The notes under the pieces were generated by a model. The model worked only from the letters and a program-made list of their open reading frames with translations. It had not been told where the DNA came from and did not search any database. The position numbers and the translations under genes are program-made. From NCBI GenBank assembly GCA_033085395.1, contig JANQBS010000128.1, positions 1-64,000 of the forward strand: 64,000 nt of DNA, in the 5' to 3' direction. Source of the DNA: Xanthoparmelia taractica. Lineage: Eukaryota > Ascomycota > Lecanoromycetes > Lecanorales > Parmeliaceae. Below are positions 12,301 to 23,949 of this stretch, in pieces (position 1 is the first letter of the stretch; each line of letters opens with the position of its first letter).

Positions 12301-14240
12301 AAAGGCTCAATGGCACACTCCAAGTGCAAACCATGCCCATCGAAACACGACGAAGCTCTTCTAATCTTAGTTCGCCTTTATCCACTTCGCCACGCGGACG
12401 TGATCAGCTCCATCCGACGAATGCGACCGATAACAATGACAATGTCCCAAGCGACGGTACGCTTACGCCAACAGATTCTCTCCGTACAGGAGGTGGAGCT
12501 GGTAGGAGTAAAGGTATAAAGCACAAGTCCAGTGCTATCAATTTGCTGAACCGAAGAGAAACGTCCAAGACCGTAGCCGAGACAAGCACGACTTCTGCAA
12601 ATGCTTTTGGCAAAGTTGACGGCCCTTTCACCCGAGAGCCTTCTGAGGCCTCCTCTCATTGTAAAGCTATCCACAGCGACTCAAACAGAGATTCAAAGAA
12701 CCCAACCCATACTGGCCATACATATGATGGTAAAGATCCCAGTGTCTTAAAGCTTCTTGATTCTTTAGCATCCGAGAATTACCCACATGACATTCATGAC
12801 TTCGGGCCTGTGATTATGCCAGTCAGTAGCAAGCGCCATATGAAGAAAAAAGCAGATGCCCCAGGAGCCGACAAGCCTTGGCGACCGGAGGGAACGCTGA
12901 TTGCGACGTTTGGAGAGCACACGGGACCAATCAATCGGGTTCTACCCTCACCAGATCATTCTTTCTTCATCACGGGTTCGGACGATGGCAGTGTCAAGGT
13001 TTGGGATACACTGAGGCTTGAACGGAATCTTACCCACCGGTCCAGGCAAACACACAATCATGCCCAAGGAGCAAAAGTGAAGTGCTTGTGTTTTGTCGAA
13101 AACACTCACACATTCGTCAGCGGTGCTACTGATGGTAGCATCAATGTCGTTAAAGTCGATCACACGCTTGTAGGCGACACTACCAAGTACGGCAGGCTTC
13201 GCAATGTACGGGAATATCAGCTACCTGAAGGCGAGCATGCGGTGTGGCTAGACCATTCCAAATTGGACACACAATCGGTCTTGCTTTTGGCTACCAATAC
13301 ATCACGGATTATTGCACTAGATTTGCGGAACATGACCACACTTTACAGTTTCGAGAACCCTGTGCATCATGGCACACCGACTTGCTTTTGTGTGCATCAC
13401 AAACATGGCTGGATGCTGATAGGAACCACACATGGCGTGCTCGACTTATGGGACCTTCGATTTCGGCTACGCCTGAAAGCGTGGGGTCTGGCTGGAGGCA
13501 CACCAATACACCGTCTAATCATTCACCCATTCAAGACGTATGGCAGATGTGTCTGCGTGACTGGTGGCACAGGACAAACAGACATCACCATCTGGGACGT
13601 TGAAAAGACAGAATGCCGGGAAGTCTTCCGCGCCGGAGTCCCCAGGAACAATGGGAAAGAAAACCTGAAAGTCTATGAACCTTGGAAGGTCGACGATGAA
13701 AAACCTGAAGGCATGCTCGGCCGCTTCGCCACTGCTATCGACCCATCCGGAGGCGGCAATAACAATCAGGATAAGGGTGTTCGGGCTCTAGCCGTAGGTA
13801 TTGATTCGCCTGAGCCTATCTGGGAAGGCAAATATGGCTTCTTCCTCACGGGTGGCGCGGACAAAAAACTCCGCTTTTGGGATGTTACACGCGTGGATGC
13901 TTCGATGGTGATTAGTGGTCTTGACGCCGAAGAAGATCAGCCTAAGTTCACAACTTCGCATCCTACTACAAGCCTGACCCTCAATAGTGAGCGGATACTG
14001 CAGGCGGCGCCCTCAGCGCCAAATGCTGCCCCAGGAAACAAACCAGGCTCTAGTTCTGCAGGTGGCAAGAAGCCGTCTTCTGTAGACATAAAGCCGCCCA
14101 GGTCTACCATTATCAGCAAGCACCAGCAGCAACTTCTCAGGAGCCATTTGGACACAATATTGGATGTTTGCTTACTGGAAAGTCCCGTGGGTATGACAGT
14201 AAGTGTGGATCGAATGGGTTGCATTTATGTATTTCAATGA
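9344..14240 (+). CDS. VPS15: Vps15-type protein kinase, regulatory subunit of class III PI3-kinase
   Basis: Scaffold pseudokinase-like subunit that anchors Vps34 on endosomal and autophagic membranes. Exons: 9344-9557, 9618-9738, 9785-10838 and 10884-14240, giving about 1581 aa. The protein starts MGQ, consistent with the N-myristoylation known for Vps15. The kinase domain (about 25-310) keeps HGDIKTEN and has DFS in place of DFG, as is typical of this family. HEAT-like repeats follow (for example DSDASVRRAFL, and the TLAHTSSRILDML region). A low-complexity Ser/Thr/Lys linker (about 870-1120) leads to a WD40 propeller beginning near residue 1131 (GEHTGPINRV..SDDGSVKVWD) and running to the end (RMGCIYVFQ). 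Intron 3 is only 45 nt and lies between AQL and LSMITVVSPVN. Its length slightly exceeds yeast Vps15, mostly in the linker. Confidence 0.96.
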
Positions 14241-14714
14241 TGCGCTGCGATGGCCTGGAAACTATAGGAATGGCTTAGAGATGATGTGGGCCTTGGCATG
14301 GAGATAGCAAAGCAGTCAATAACATAGCCAGAGCTTGCAATCCAAGACCTTCCTGAACAACCAAGCCATACATCCCTCGCTTGTTTCATGTAATTCGAAA
14401 TTACAACACGCCTAATTCCGAACAATGGACCCTCTAGTCAGTTTCCCTCTCGGCGCGCCTGCATATGGAAGTCAGAGCACATCTCTGAGGCCAAATGCGG
14501 CATTTCCTACCACCGAACCTTTCCCCATCAATTAGTCCTTTCGTACCTCCGTAGAGAGTTTTCTGTCGAGATTTACCCACCATTCTACTCATTGATGGTC
14601 TCTATGTCTCTCCGCCTTATAGGTGCTCTTCAGTCTGCAATTGTCTTCTTGCGTTTGCACAAACAAGTTTCCAATCCTACCTTCACAACGATGCCCTAAA
14701 CTCTGTATTCGTAA
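14241..14714. other. Convergent 3' intergenic region
   Basis: 474 bp between the ends of VPS15 (+) and the RNase III-domain gene (-). It is presumably the two 3' UTRs. No gene or repeat was seen. Confidence 0.4.
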
Positions 14715-15501
14715 TCACATTGGTGACTGGGCACTTTCATCCAGGCGCTGCTTGAGCTGTACTGCAGACGAGTATTCGCGCAGTGACTTATCCAGCTCTT
14801 GAGACGATTTCATCACCGTCACCAACCCCTCCACCGGGTCCATTGGAGCCAATTCCGGTTCTTCGTGGTTCCCAACAGTAGAAGTAGAGACTGGTAGCGA
14901 TTTCGCACTCTCAGAAACCGGCACTTTCGGTCCTGTCCTCCGCACAAGTCTGGGCATCAGACCTAGGTTCTGCATCACTTGCGTAACACATTTCATATCG
15001 CCGTCAAGATATACAGCACCAATGATAGCCTCGACGGTGCCAGCCATAGTAAGCGTGCCTACAGAGGCATCTCCATCAGACGGGTTCTTGTTGATGAGCG
15101 GGTCCAGTCCATTGGCGCGGCCAACCCTGTCGAGATTGGCATTCGAGCCGACGTCCGACACAACACGTGATAGTCTTTCTATTCACTGATAAACCACAGC
15201 TGCTTTCGAAAAGTGGGAAAAAACGGTCAGCCATACCTCTGACCCCATCCCCTTTATACCAATCCTCAACAAGCGCCAGCTTCAGAACAGTATCGCCAAG
15301 GACGGCAAGCCTGCGGTTCCCATCTGGAAATCTTTGGAACCCTACACTGTGGCGCTCAGTCCCGGCGCCTTCGACTTCGCCGGAGCGCACGATCGATCCG
15401 GGGGCTTGGAGGGCTTCCCATACATAATGAGCGTTTTTGAAATTGTAGCCAATTCTACTTTGCACTTTGCGGACCGTAGGGAACATACGTAACGCTGTCA
15501 T
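14715..15501 (-). CDS. Ribonuclease III-domain protein
   Basis: Two exons, 15237-15501 and 14715-15178, joined across a 58-nt intron (GTATGG..AATAG) to give 242 aa. The joined sequence has one RNase III fold: an early helix IGYNFKNAHYVWEALQAPGS, the signature region GNRRLAVLGDTVLKLAL, then RERLSRVVSDVGSNANLD and TMAGTVEAIIGAVYLDG. In the signature helix the family's acidic catalytic positions look partly changed (RRLAVLGD), and no double-stranded RNA-binding domain follows. It may therefore act as a structural or mitochondrial-ribosome type member rather than a Dicer-like nuclease. No clear targeting peptide is visible. It is divergent to LEA1. Confidence 0.85.
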
Positions 15502-15791
15502 GTTGAAGAGTCTCTGGGGTAGCTACTGCTAGTGTAAAAATTCGTGATGCGTTTCTTTGAAGCACGTGATGATGAATGCTAGAAAGCCGTTGATATCCAA
15601 TCATAGACTAGCTCCGTTCAGCCTTATGGTTTTCCTCGACATTGCACTCTCAACCATCCACAGACTTGGGCCATACATGAACCACAGCCACAGCCACGAC
15701 CGCTTCCTTCTGTCTACCGCTCCAGGCCTTACCTGTCTCTCCCTTCCTCTCAAGCAGATACTGAGGTCGCCCTACGCGGCAAGTCGCAACA
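15502..15791. promoter_or_regulatory. Divergent promoter, RNase III gene / LEA1
   Basis: A 290-bp spacer with a CACGTG E-box at 15563-15568 and a CCAAT pentamer at 15597-15601, both between divergent starts. Factor binding is inferred only from these consensus sites. Confidence 0.45.
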
Positions 15792-16924
15792 ATGAGGTTA
15801 ACAGCCGAACTCATCCAAACCTCCCTCTCCTACCTCAACCCCCTCAAAGAGCGCGAACTGGATCTCAGAGGTGCGTTAAAGCTGAAAAGGGCAGATACTA
15901 CACTTTGAGGCGAGCTCCATTGATATCATAAACGAGGACTACAGGACACAAAATACCCGCGATCGAGAATCTGGGCGTTGCAAAGGTTTGTCCCTCCCCA
16001 TTCTCTCACCTCCCCTTCCCTTTCCCTTCCTTTCCTTTCCGTTCCTCTCCTAGCCTTCCTTCTCTCCCCCCTCTCCATGGGTACGAAAATTGTACTGAGA
16101 ACATGGCCGCTGAACAGTAATTGCTGTAGGACCAAGACGCCATCGACTTCACCGACAACGACATAACCGCCCTCTCCAACTTCCCGCTCTCGCCCCGACT
16201 ACACACGCTCCTGCTCGCGCGCAACAGGGTCAACAGCATCCAGCCCACGCTCGCGAACTCGCTACCGAATCTGACAACCTTGATCCTGACCTCCAACAAC
16301 TTCGCCGAGCTCGCGGATCTGGACGCGCTGCGGAATTTCTCGAGGCTCACGCATCTGTCTTTGCTGGATAATCCGGTTACGAGGCGAGAGGTACGAGAGC
16401 ACACGGGTTACTGCAAAGGGAGGATCGCTGATTCGGCTCATTTTATTTAGAATTATCGCTACTGGATAATATGGCGCTGTCCCACCGTCCGCTTCCTCGA
16501 CTACCAAAAAGTGAAAGACGCCGAGCGCGAGAAAGCTACCGAGCTATTCGGCACAACCAAAGAGCCTTCAGCGCTCGCTTCAAAAGTAAGCCGCTCGCTC
16601 AGTTTCTATCTCCCAGCCCAACCTCTTCCCTTCCCCTTGTTCAAACCCCCCTCTCCCGAAAAGAAATCCCGCCATCTAACGGTTCCTCCGTACCAGATCA
16701 TGGGCATAAAATCCCGCACCTTCGACATCCCCTCCGCCTCCCTCGCCAACGGCACCGCCAGCACGGGCGACAAATCCTACCGGGTGAAGCTAACGGAGAA
16801 GGAGAAGAAGAGGGTGGAAAGGCTGATTAAGAACGCCAAGAGTTTGCAGGAGATTACGCGGTTGGAGAAGGAGCTGAATGACGGACGTGTCCCGCAAGGA
16901 GGGGGTGATGAGATGGAGGAGTGA
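15792..16924 (+). CDS. LEA1: U2 small nuclear ribonucleoprotein A'
   Basis: Leucine-rich-repeat protein of the U2 snRNP that pairs with U2B'' on stem-loop IV and takes part in branch-site recognition. Five exons: 15792-15870, 15945-15985, 16130-16390, 16451-16585 and 16697-16924, giving 247 aa. The protein starts MRLTAELIQTSLSYLNPLKERELDLRG, the typical cap. LRRs follow (IDFTDNDITALSNFP, LHTLLLARNRV, LTTLILTSNNFAEL, LTHLSLLDNPV), then the LRR cap NYRYWIIWRCPTVRFLDYQKV. The C-terminus is basic and coiled (EKEKKRVERLIKNAKS). Length and layout match the family. Confidence 0.95.
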
Positions 16925-17476
16925 GAGTGGGTGAGGCTACATAGAGGTGTGGGTTTGAAAAGAAAAGGGGGATGAAAAAGCTTTGCTTAAGCTGTTGGCT
17001 GGATGTTGCGTGCATGTATTATTGTATCAGAGGCACTCCCATGCTCGAGCTTGGGAAATACCCGAAATAAATCAGTATCTCGTGGCCGGATGATAATGGA
17101 TTCCGTTCGAGAGTGTAAAGATTGTGTCTGATGCAATAATAATGCTAAGTGAAGCAAAGAAGGCCATTTCACGAGTCTCAGGTCCTTAAACAATAGTCGC
17201 CGCCCAACATCCACTCATACCCTGTCCATTCACTCATTCCTTCGCCTCGCTTCTGCTCCTGTTACCAGAGCATTGTACGAGTCGTCCAGAGCCTGTCGCT
17301 CTGCTAATCCGGCCCTCAAATAACTGATGCCGTTGCACTCCGCCCTATCAAATGTTTTCTCGTCCACTCTTCCTCACAGACAGTGAACCGCCATTGGTTC
17401 GATTGGTGATATTGGCTATGTTAACACTGTCGACTGTAGTTAAGGTAAAGTATGGAAATTTGGTAAAGGATTATGC
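16925..17476. other. Convergent 3' intergenic region
   Basis: 552 bp between the stops of LEA1 (+) and PAT1 (-), AT-leaning and without open frames that resemble genes. Confidence 0.4.
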
Positions 17477-20222
17477 TCAACCGTCGAGCAAATCGACATC
17501 CAGCCCGATAGCTTGCATAAACAGATTGACATTGCTGCGCCTTTGGGATGCCATTTCTGGAGGCAGCGTCTTGCTCTGCTGTAAAGTCTCCATGACTCGA
17601 TCCCTAGTAAGAACTTCATCAGCGACGTCTCCCATTTCAAAATAACAACAAAGTCTACTCACTTGACTGCGAGAACCAGTCTTTGCTGCTGCTCAGGGTT
17701 CGCTCCACTACCAGTCGCAGCCAAGAACTGCCACACATACTGATCCTGTCCCGCGTTGACCGAGGCAGGGAAAACGTCTCCAAGCAGAGGCTCAAGAAGA
17801 TCAAAGAAATGATTGTAGATACCCAGCCATTGTTCCCAGGTCTGATCGTCCGTAGCTTCAGTTGCCTTTACAATTGCTGCTCGGCTGAGAAGCATCGTCA
17901 AGACTTCCAGACCCACCCTTGTGCGAGCGACGGAGTTCAAGTTTACACGCTCTATGACAAGACCTAAAAGGCCGATAACTATGTTCAAGGGAGCCTCGGT
18001 GACATACGAAAAGAGACTTGGCATCACAGCTTGCAGGAAGAGGTCAACTTGCTCCCGAGACATCGACGAGGGCTGAGCTCCTGGTTGAGCTTGACGAATG
18101 ACATCTAATATGTCGAGATGTACCATGATCATCGTCAAGATCGTTAGACGTTGGTTTTCGTCGATGTGATTGAAGATGCGCGGGATAGCTTTCTTGCCTT
18201 TGGGATAGGAAAGGAATGCAATGAATGGATGCAGAATAGCTGAGTCAGGCAAGATCGGCTCCGTGACCTTGAGGGCCTCCCATAGGTTTTGATTCAGATC
18301 CTGAAAAGTCTGCTGCCAGTCTACGACTTTTTGGACGGCAGCCGGATCGCTGTCCTCAGTGGGTGGCGGGGGTAAGCGCCGGTCGTGATCCTCCATCTTC
18401 ATTAAGGTCGAATAAACTGCTTCTATATTCTTCAGGATAGCCTTTCGGTCGGTCGTGCTCAGAGCGACTTGTGCTTTCTTGCTACTTTGTTGATTGGTGA
18501 CGTTACTGCTGTCATGTCGTTTGATGTTGAGCAGGGGCTTAGGAGTTTTGGCATTGCTGAATGAAATCTTCCCCAAACTACCTTCAATGACCAGTTGTTT
18601 GTTTTTGGGCTTAGCCTTTGCTGCCTCCACCGCTCGTTGAACCTGCTGTTCCATTCGCTGCATGTGACTGTCTCCGCCTCTCTGTCTCTTACCCATCCCA
18701 CCTTGACGACCACCAGTTCGAAATAGATAAGTCTGCGCAAAATTGCTAAGTGGTTGTTGTGGATTCTGCCTCGGTCTATTCTCGATCTGGTTGTAGACTT
18801 GATAATAGAAATCTTCAGAGAGCGAGGCATCCGGGTCCTGCTCATTGACGTTTCCAGTGGCGGTCATCAACTGCTGCAATTGGATTCGCGTGATGAAGTT
18901 CTTATCCTGGGGGGTCATGAGTCCATTACCCTTCGACAGCAGAAAGATTTTGTGATTGCGCTTTGCTCGTTTGGCTTCCTCAACCAAATATGCACTACGC
19001 TCCTCGTCCGACAAGTGTATGATCTGGCTTGGGTGATAGATGATTGGGACAGGTACCTGTGCTCCGTTCTGACCAGGTGGAGGCGCTCTTTGCTGTATCT
19101 GCATTTGTGATGGCTGTTCTGGAGGCCGAGGAGTTAATTGAGCTGCCTGTCGATTAGGATTTTGTAAGATCTGGCGAGGCTGTGGTGATGCCTGGGCATC
19201 TGGAACTTGTTGTGGTGCATTCTGCCCTCGCTGTAGAATTTGTGGAGGAACGTGGGCAACTTGAGGTGCTTGAGCGGCTGGGCTGGACCGCCGTGGTGAC
19301 TCAACCTTCGATACCTGCGGTGCCCTTGGCGCGTGATGCCCAGATTGAGGTCTTTGCTGGATACTGATCGATGGTTGAGCCAAGTTTCCTTGCCTTGCCG
19401 CTTGTCCTGCTTCATGTTGGGAAGATTGCCCCTGCTGGCGGTAGGACATTTGTGCTTGCTGTGAGCGTGCAGTCTGGAGTACTTGGGCTTGCGCTTGAGG
19501 CATAGAGGATGAACCTGAGGCTTGAGCTGGCTGTTCTGGTGCGGGGCTAGCACTAGGCTTCTTGGATTGCGATCTCATTGCGGCCTCCACCTCCTCTAAG
19601 CTCATCATCTTCTTGGTGGTTAAACCGCTGGAAGTCCGTTGCTGAGAAGACTCCGCCCCCCGGCTGTTTTGCTGCGTCCCATATTCTTCTCCGAACTTTG
19701 TCGGTCCTGTGCCCCATAAACTAGCATCTACTTGCATTTCTGGAATATACCCTGGGTTCTTATACGCCTCATATCCTGTCCTAAAAATCTTCGAGGCTTG
19801 CTTAGGGAAGGTTGAGGAAGCGAGTGGAGCTTTAGATGGCGGTTGTTGACGGTTGAATCGTAGTGCCTCTTCGTTGATCGCATCGGTGACCTTTGAGGTG
19901 CTTCCATAAAAATCGAAGTCTTTGCCAACGGATTTGATGGTAGCTCCCCCGCCACCGAAGGTGTCATCATTGTAGTCATCGTCCGCCTCTTGCAGCTGAT
20001 CACCTAGACCATCATAGGTATCATCAAAATCAATACTGGAATCGTAAGCTACGCCAAAAATCCCAACGGCAAACAGTCCACATACGCGTCGTCGTCTTCC
20101 TGCCCCAGACTCTGATTCTGAGAGATGCTGGCAAATGGATCTGGAGCAGCCCCGAACCCTGGAGCTTGAGCAGGATGACCACGATCCTGAGGATTCCGAG
20201 GATCGAAACCGAAAAAAGACAT
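17477..20222 (-). CDS. PAT1: Pat1, activator of mRNA decapping
   Basis: P-body scaffold that bridges Lsm1-7, Dhh1 and the decapping enzyme and promotes mRNA decay. Exons: 20086-20222, 17663-20035 and 17477-17603, giving 878 aa. Exon 1 carries the diagnostic start MSFFGFDPRNP. A 50-nt intron (GTATGT..TTCCAG) joins it to AIDFDDTYDGLGDQL. Acidic N-terminal motifs, a long Gln/Pro-rich disordered region, the conserved central part (MTPQDKNFITRIQLQQL, YYQVYNQI) and the helical PAT1 C-terminal domain (VYSTLMKMED..YPKGKKAIPRIF) are in order. The last exon restores the end MQAIGLDVDLLDG. The long open frame extends upstream of 20035 through the intron, but that upstream peptide has no family match. 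Confidence 0.95.
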
Positions 20223-20904
20223 TGGGGCTTTGGGTTGCTCGCCAGACACTGCAAGCGTTTCGGCTGAAAGAGGTGAAGGCAATATGAGAGACAGGGAAGC
20301 GCTTAGTGCAGCATTGAAAGTCTGAGAGATGAATACTATACACACATACAGAGCTATAATAATCAAAGAAGGAAATGGAGAGAGTTTGATCGAGAGAGTT
20401 GTTTGTGTAATGTGGATGTAGTGGAGTTTTGGTGTGGCTTGCAGTGGGTGGCCGGTGGAACTTCGGGTATCGGTCAGATCCTTGTCCCGTAACTTGACAC
20501 TAAACCTTATTATTAGCGTGCATTCTGCAAGCCCCAAATTTCTATCAATAATTCGTCACCCCTTGCGTTTGTGAGGACCGAATTTCTCTCTTTTCATTTG
20601 GATATTCGCCTTCTTTATTGAACATGCTTCTCAGCAGCCCCTTGATACACTACTACAACACTCTTCTCCTTCTCTCCTGAAGACTTTGAGCCATTGTTCT
20701 AAGGTACTTCCAGAGTACAATGTACACTCGTCTTTGTTCAAAATAGTCGTTCACCTGCAGACGTAATCTCCTGCAATCGATCCTCCAGTGGCAATCAACC
20801 ATATTCCCAGGCAGCGAAAACGTGAAGGCGGTATCACAGGTGTGCCATTGGCAGAGGGGTCCAAACGGGCGCTACCTTCGCCCAAAGGCGAGCAGTCTGT
20901 AAAC
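20223..20904. promoter_or_regulatory. Divergent promoter, PAT1 / mannosyltransferase
   Basis: A 682-bp spacer between divergent starts, with purine-rich stretches near the PAT1 side that look like a 5' leader. No discrete site can be named with confidence. Confidence 0.4.
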
Positions 20905-22324
20905 ATGGCGGCTGGCACGTCAAGAATATTGCGTTACGTCTTATTTGCTTTCTTCGTGAGTGTGTCGTGGAATATTACTCGTGCCAAACTGACAGTGTCG
21001 TAGGGTATCATGATCCTTTATTTCATCTCGTCCTCGTCAATACCAAAACCGGACTTGCCAGGTGGGGCGAATTTCCAGAGATGGAAGGGCAAAAAAGACA
21101 AAAATAATGCTTCGGTGGGAGGAAGCCCCGCAGGTCCTCCCTCATCAGATGAGAAAGTCTTGGCCGCGCAATCTGGCTCTCCAAAGCTGACTGGGAAGCT
21201 CGGAACATCATCTGGTCTTTCGACTGGAGCAAAGATGAATGCTACTTTCGTATCGTTGACCCGAAACTCGGATCTGTGGGATATTGCGGACTCGATCCGG
21301 AATGTGGAAGATCGGTTCAATCGAAATTACCACTACGACTGGGTTTTCCTTAATGACAAACCTTTCGATGAGACGTTCAAGAAGGTCACTACCGCTTTGG
21401 TCTCTGGGACAGCGCGATATGGCTTGATCGGCAAGGAGCATTGGTCCTTTCCAGATTTCATTGACCAGGATAAAGCGAAAGCAGTCCGAGAAGATATGGC
21501 AGAGCGAAAGATCATTTACGGAGACTCTGTAAGCTACAGGCACATGTGTCGATTCGAGTCGGGTTTCTTCTTCCGCCAGCCTTTGATGAACGAGTATGAG
21601 TGGTACTGGCGCGTCGAACCAAGCATCAAGCTATACTGCGACATCGGCTTCGATCCGTTTGTGTTCATGGCCGAGAACAACAAGATATACAGCTTCGTTA
21701 TCAGCTTGTTTGAATATGTCGAGACCATTCCGACGATTTGGGACAGTGCGAAGAAGTTCATGAAATTACATCCAGAGCACATCCCTGAAGGCAATTCTAT
21801 GGACTGGTTGAGCGATGACGGCGGGGAGTCCTACAACCATTGCCACTTCGTAAGCCGCTGTTTTGGGCATTCCAAGCCTCTTGGCTAACATACTTGACTA
21901 GTGGTCTAACTTCGAAGTGGGGAATCTAAACTGGCTGCGATCGAAGGCCTATCTCGATTTCTTCGAAGTCTTGGACCAAGATGGCGGTTTCTTCTATGAG
22001 CGATGGGGCGATGCCCCTGTGCATTCCATCGCGGCCGGTCTATTGCTAAAGAAGGAGCAAATACACTTCTTCGACGACATCGGATACTGGCATGTCCCAT
22101 TCACACATTGTCCAACATCAGAGCAGAAGAGACTAGACAACAAATGCCACTGTAATCCTAAAGACAATTTTGACTGGAAAGGTTATTCATGTAAGTTCCT
22201 CGCAGAACAATTCGGACTACCGTCCTGCTCCATTTGGAATGCTGAGATCTCTATAGGTACGACGAAATGGTTCCAAAAGAATGAGTTGAAATACCCCGAG
22301 GGCTGGGAAGATCAAACCGACTAG
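20905..22324 (+). CDS. Alpha-1,2-mannosyltransferase, KRE2/KTR family (GT15)
   Basis: Golgi type II membrane enzyme adding alpha-1,2-mannose from GDP-mannose to O- and N-glycans. Four exons: 20905-20955, 21004-21849, 21902-22190 and 22257-22324, giving 417 aa. The membrane anchor is split by intron 1 (ILRYVLFAFF, then GIMILYFI) and precedes a Gly/Ser/Lys stem. The catalytic domain shows the GT15 hallmarks: NATFVSLTRNSDLWD, YHYDWVFLNDKPF, RHMCRFESGFFF, the YEWYWRVEP..YCDI manganese-site region, CHFWSNFEVG, GDAPVHSIA and HCNPKDNFDW. The first exon of 51 nt is easily missed. Which KTR paralogue it is cannot be decided here. Confidence 0.94.
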
Positions 22325-22561
22325 GCTTTTCAGGGAAAATCCAACGTGCCCGGATGTATTCTGCACACTCATGCAAGGCGTCACAACTTGCTTAGCATTT
22401 AGCACAGCTTCGGCGTAAAATATGTACTCCTTGATGTATGATACAGAAGCAGATTACTACGAATTTGGAATCTTTAATCGCTCCCAATTCTTCGCTTTTA
22501 CCGCATTTAAAGCGGGCTGTTTGGGAGCGCTATTGCTTCTGCTCAATTTGCTACGAATTCG

Positions 22562-23404
22562 TCACTGGAATTCTCCAAATTCCCCATCATCGAATCCAAG
22601 CTCGGCTGCCGTTTTGTCAAGAGGTTCAAACCCTCTACTTCTCCTCTTCTCTGCCCTTACATCCTGTGCGCTCGGCGGAGGCGCCAGCATCGGAATCGCC
22701 CCCCCACCTCCCTTCTCCGACGGCCCAGGCGGCGTCTTTATAGAAAACAACGCATCCCCCACCCCTCCTCCACTCCCTCCAAACCCGGTATCATCATCCC
22801 CAGCTTTCCGTCTCCCCTTCCTCCCAATATCCACCACAATAGTCTCCCCCTCCTTCAACCCATAATCCCTCTTCACCTCCGCCTCCGCCTTCGCCACACC
22901 CTTCTCCTTCTTCTTCTTCTTCGTCTCCGACACCGTCTCAAACCCCAACACCCTCCTACACTCCTGCAGACAAATACCGAAATCAATCGCCTCCCCCCTC
23001 TCCTCAAACCCAATCCCCAACACAGCCTTCATGCCCCCATCCCCCACCACCCTCACGGCGAAAAAACGACTACTATCCAGCACCGCTTCCACGGCCCCGG
23101 CCTCCCCGTACGGCGCTTTCGCAAATAATTCCCCCGTCGCGGGGTCCTCGAGTAGGATCTCCGTGCTGAGAGATGATGATGAGTCCTCAGTAGCAGCATC
23201 GTCGTCTTTTGTGGGAAGGAGGGGTATAGCGGTTTCGAGGACGCGGAGGCGGGCTGTGAAGATTTGGCGGGCGTTGTTGGAGGCGGTCCAGGCGGAGGCG
23301 GTGTAGCCTTTGTTGGAGGTTAGGGGCGGGATGTTGTAGATGTGGACGGTTGGGGCGATAAAGAGGACGCGCTGGATGGCGTCGGGGTGGAGGGGGGATG
23401 TCAT
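22562..23404 (-). CDS. NECAP-like adaptin-ear-binding coat-associated protein
   Basis: A single exon of 280 aa with the NECAP PH-like domain (formerly DUF1681), a component of clathrin-coated endocytic structures that binds AP-2. The N-terminal domain shows FIAPTVHIYNIPPLTSNKGYTA and ASAWTASN. It continues with LEDPATGELFAKAPYG, VLDSSRFFAVRVVGDGG and GIGFEERGEAIDFGICLQE. After residue 170 a Lys/Glu stretch leads to DYGLKEGETIVVDIG, a conserved short motif, and a disordered Gly/Pro-rich tail. The length is usual for the family. The gene ends 238 bp from the mannosyltransferase stop, tail to tail. Confidence 0.92.
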   Translation of the reverse strand: MTSPLHPDAIQRVLFIAPTVHIYNIPPLTSNKGYTASAWTASNNARQIFTARLRVLETAIPLLPTKDDDAATEDSSSSLSTEILLEDPATGELFAKAPYGEAGAVEAVLDSSRFFAVRVVGDGGMKAVLGIGFEERGEAIDFGICLQECRRVLGFETVSETKKKKKEKGVAKAEAEVKRDYGLKEGETIVVDIGRKGRRKAGDDDTGFGGSGGGVGDALFSIKTPPGPSEKGGGGAIPMLAPPPSAQDVRAEKRRSRGFEPLDKTAAELGFDDGEFGEFQ

Positions 23405-23949
23405 TGGGAATTAAGGATTGGCGGGTGTGGATTGTGATCGGCTTAGTGGTTTAGGACATGTTGGGACATTGGAATTGCAGGACTCGGAGGAGTGCCGTAA
23501 GATAAGGAGGGTAAAGGCCCTTGTCGATGTGTGCAAGCTGCTGGGGGAAGCCCTACAGCTCTTTGCGGGTTCACAAGACAGGAATAGGCCTCCACTTTGA
23601 CGGGACAGGTCTTCAAGGGTGGGAGGATGATGGTCGATAGAAGTAGAAGTAGACTACTAGGTAGCTACTCTCAAAGTAGGCCTCTCTATAAGTACTGCAG
23701 AAGAGAAAGGTTTCAATAAAGTCCAAGCGAAGAAGTGTGCTGATTAGGGCTGTAACAATTTGACCTTACTTTCTGAATCTAGGGCTTGCTTAGGGCTGGC
23801 TTCTAACCCTAACTAGCCCTGTGAACCTCGCCTTTATACACGCAGAGTAGGACGTAAACATATATATACCAACACACACACTAGCCTTCCAGGGCCTGTC
23901 AAGATATATCGGGGCTGAAGTATTCGCTCCTCTTAGCAATCAAGAGACT
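23405..23949. other. Intergenic region upstream of NECAP gene
   Basis: Noncoding, with AGTAGA-rich low complexity near 23636-23690 and short telomere-like CTAACCCTAA strings near 23800. No gene was seen. Confidence 0.4.

Noticed and set aside
20036..20343. N-terminal extension of the long PAT1 frame
   Set aside because: The extension is intron and upstream sequence. MSFFGFDP in another frame is the family start and splices in with perfect signals.
22438..22865. Plus-strand Pro/Ser-rich ORFs opposite the NECAP gene
   Set aside because: They are shadows of the conserved minus-strand frame.
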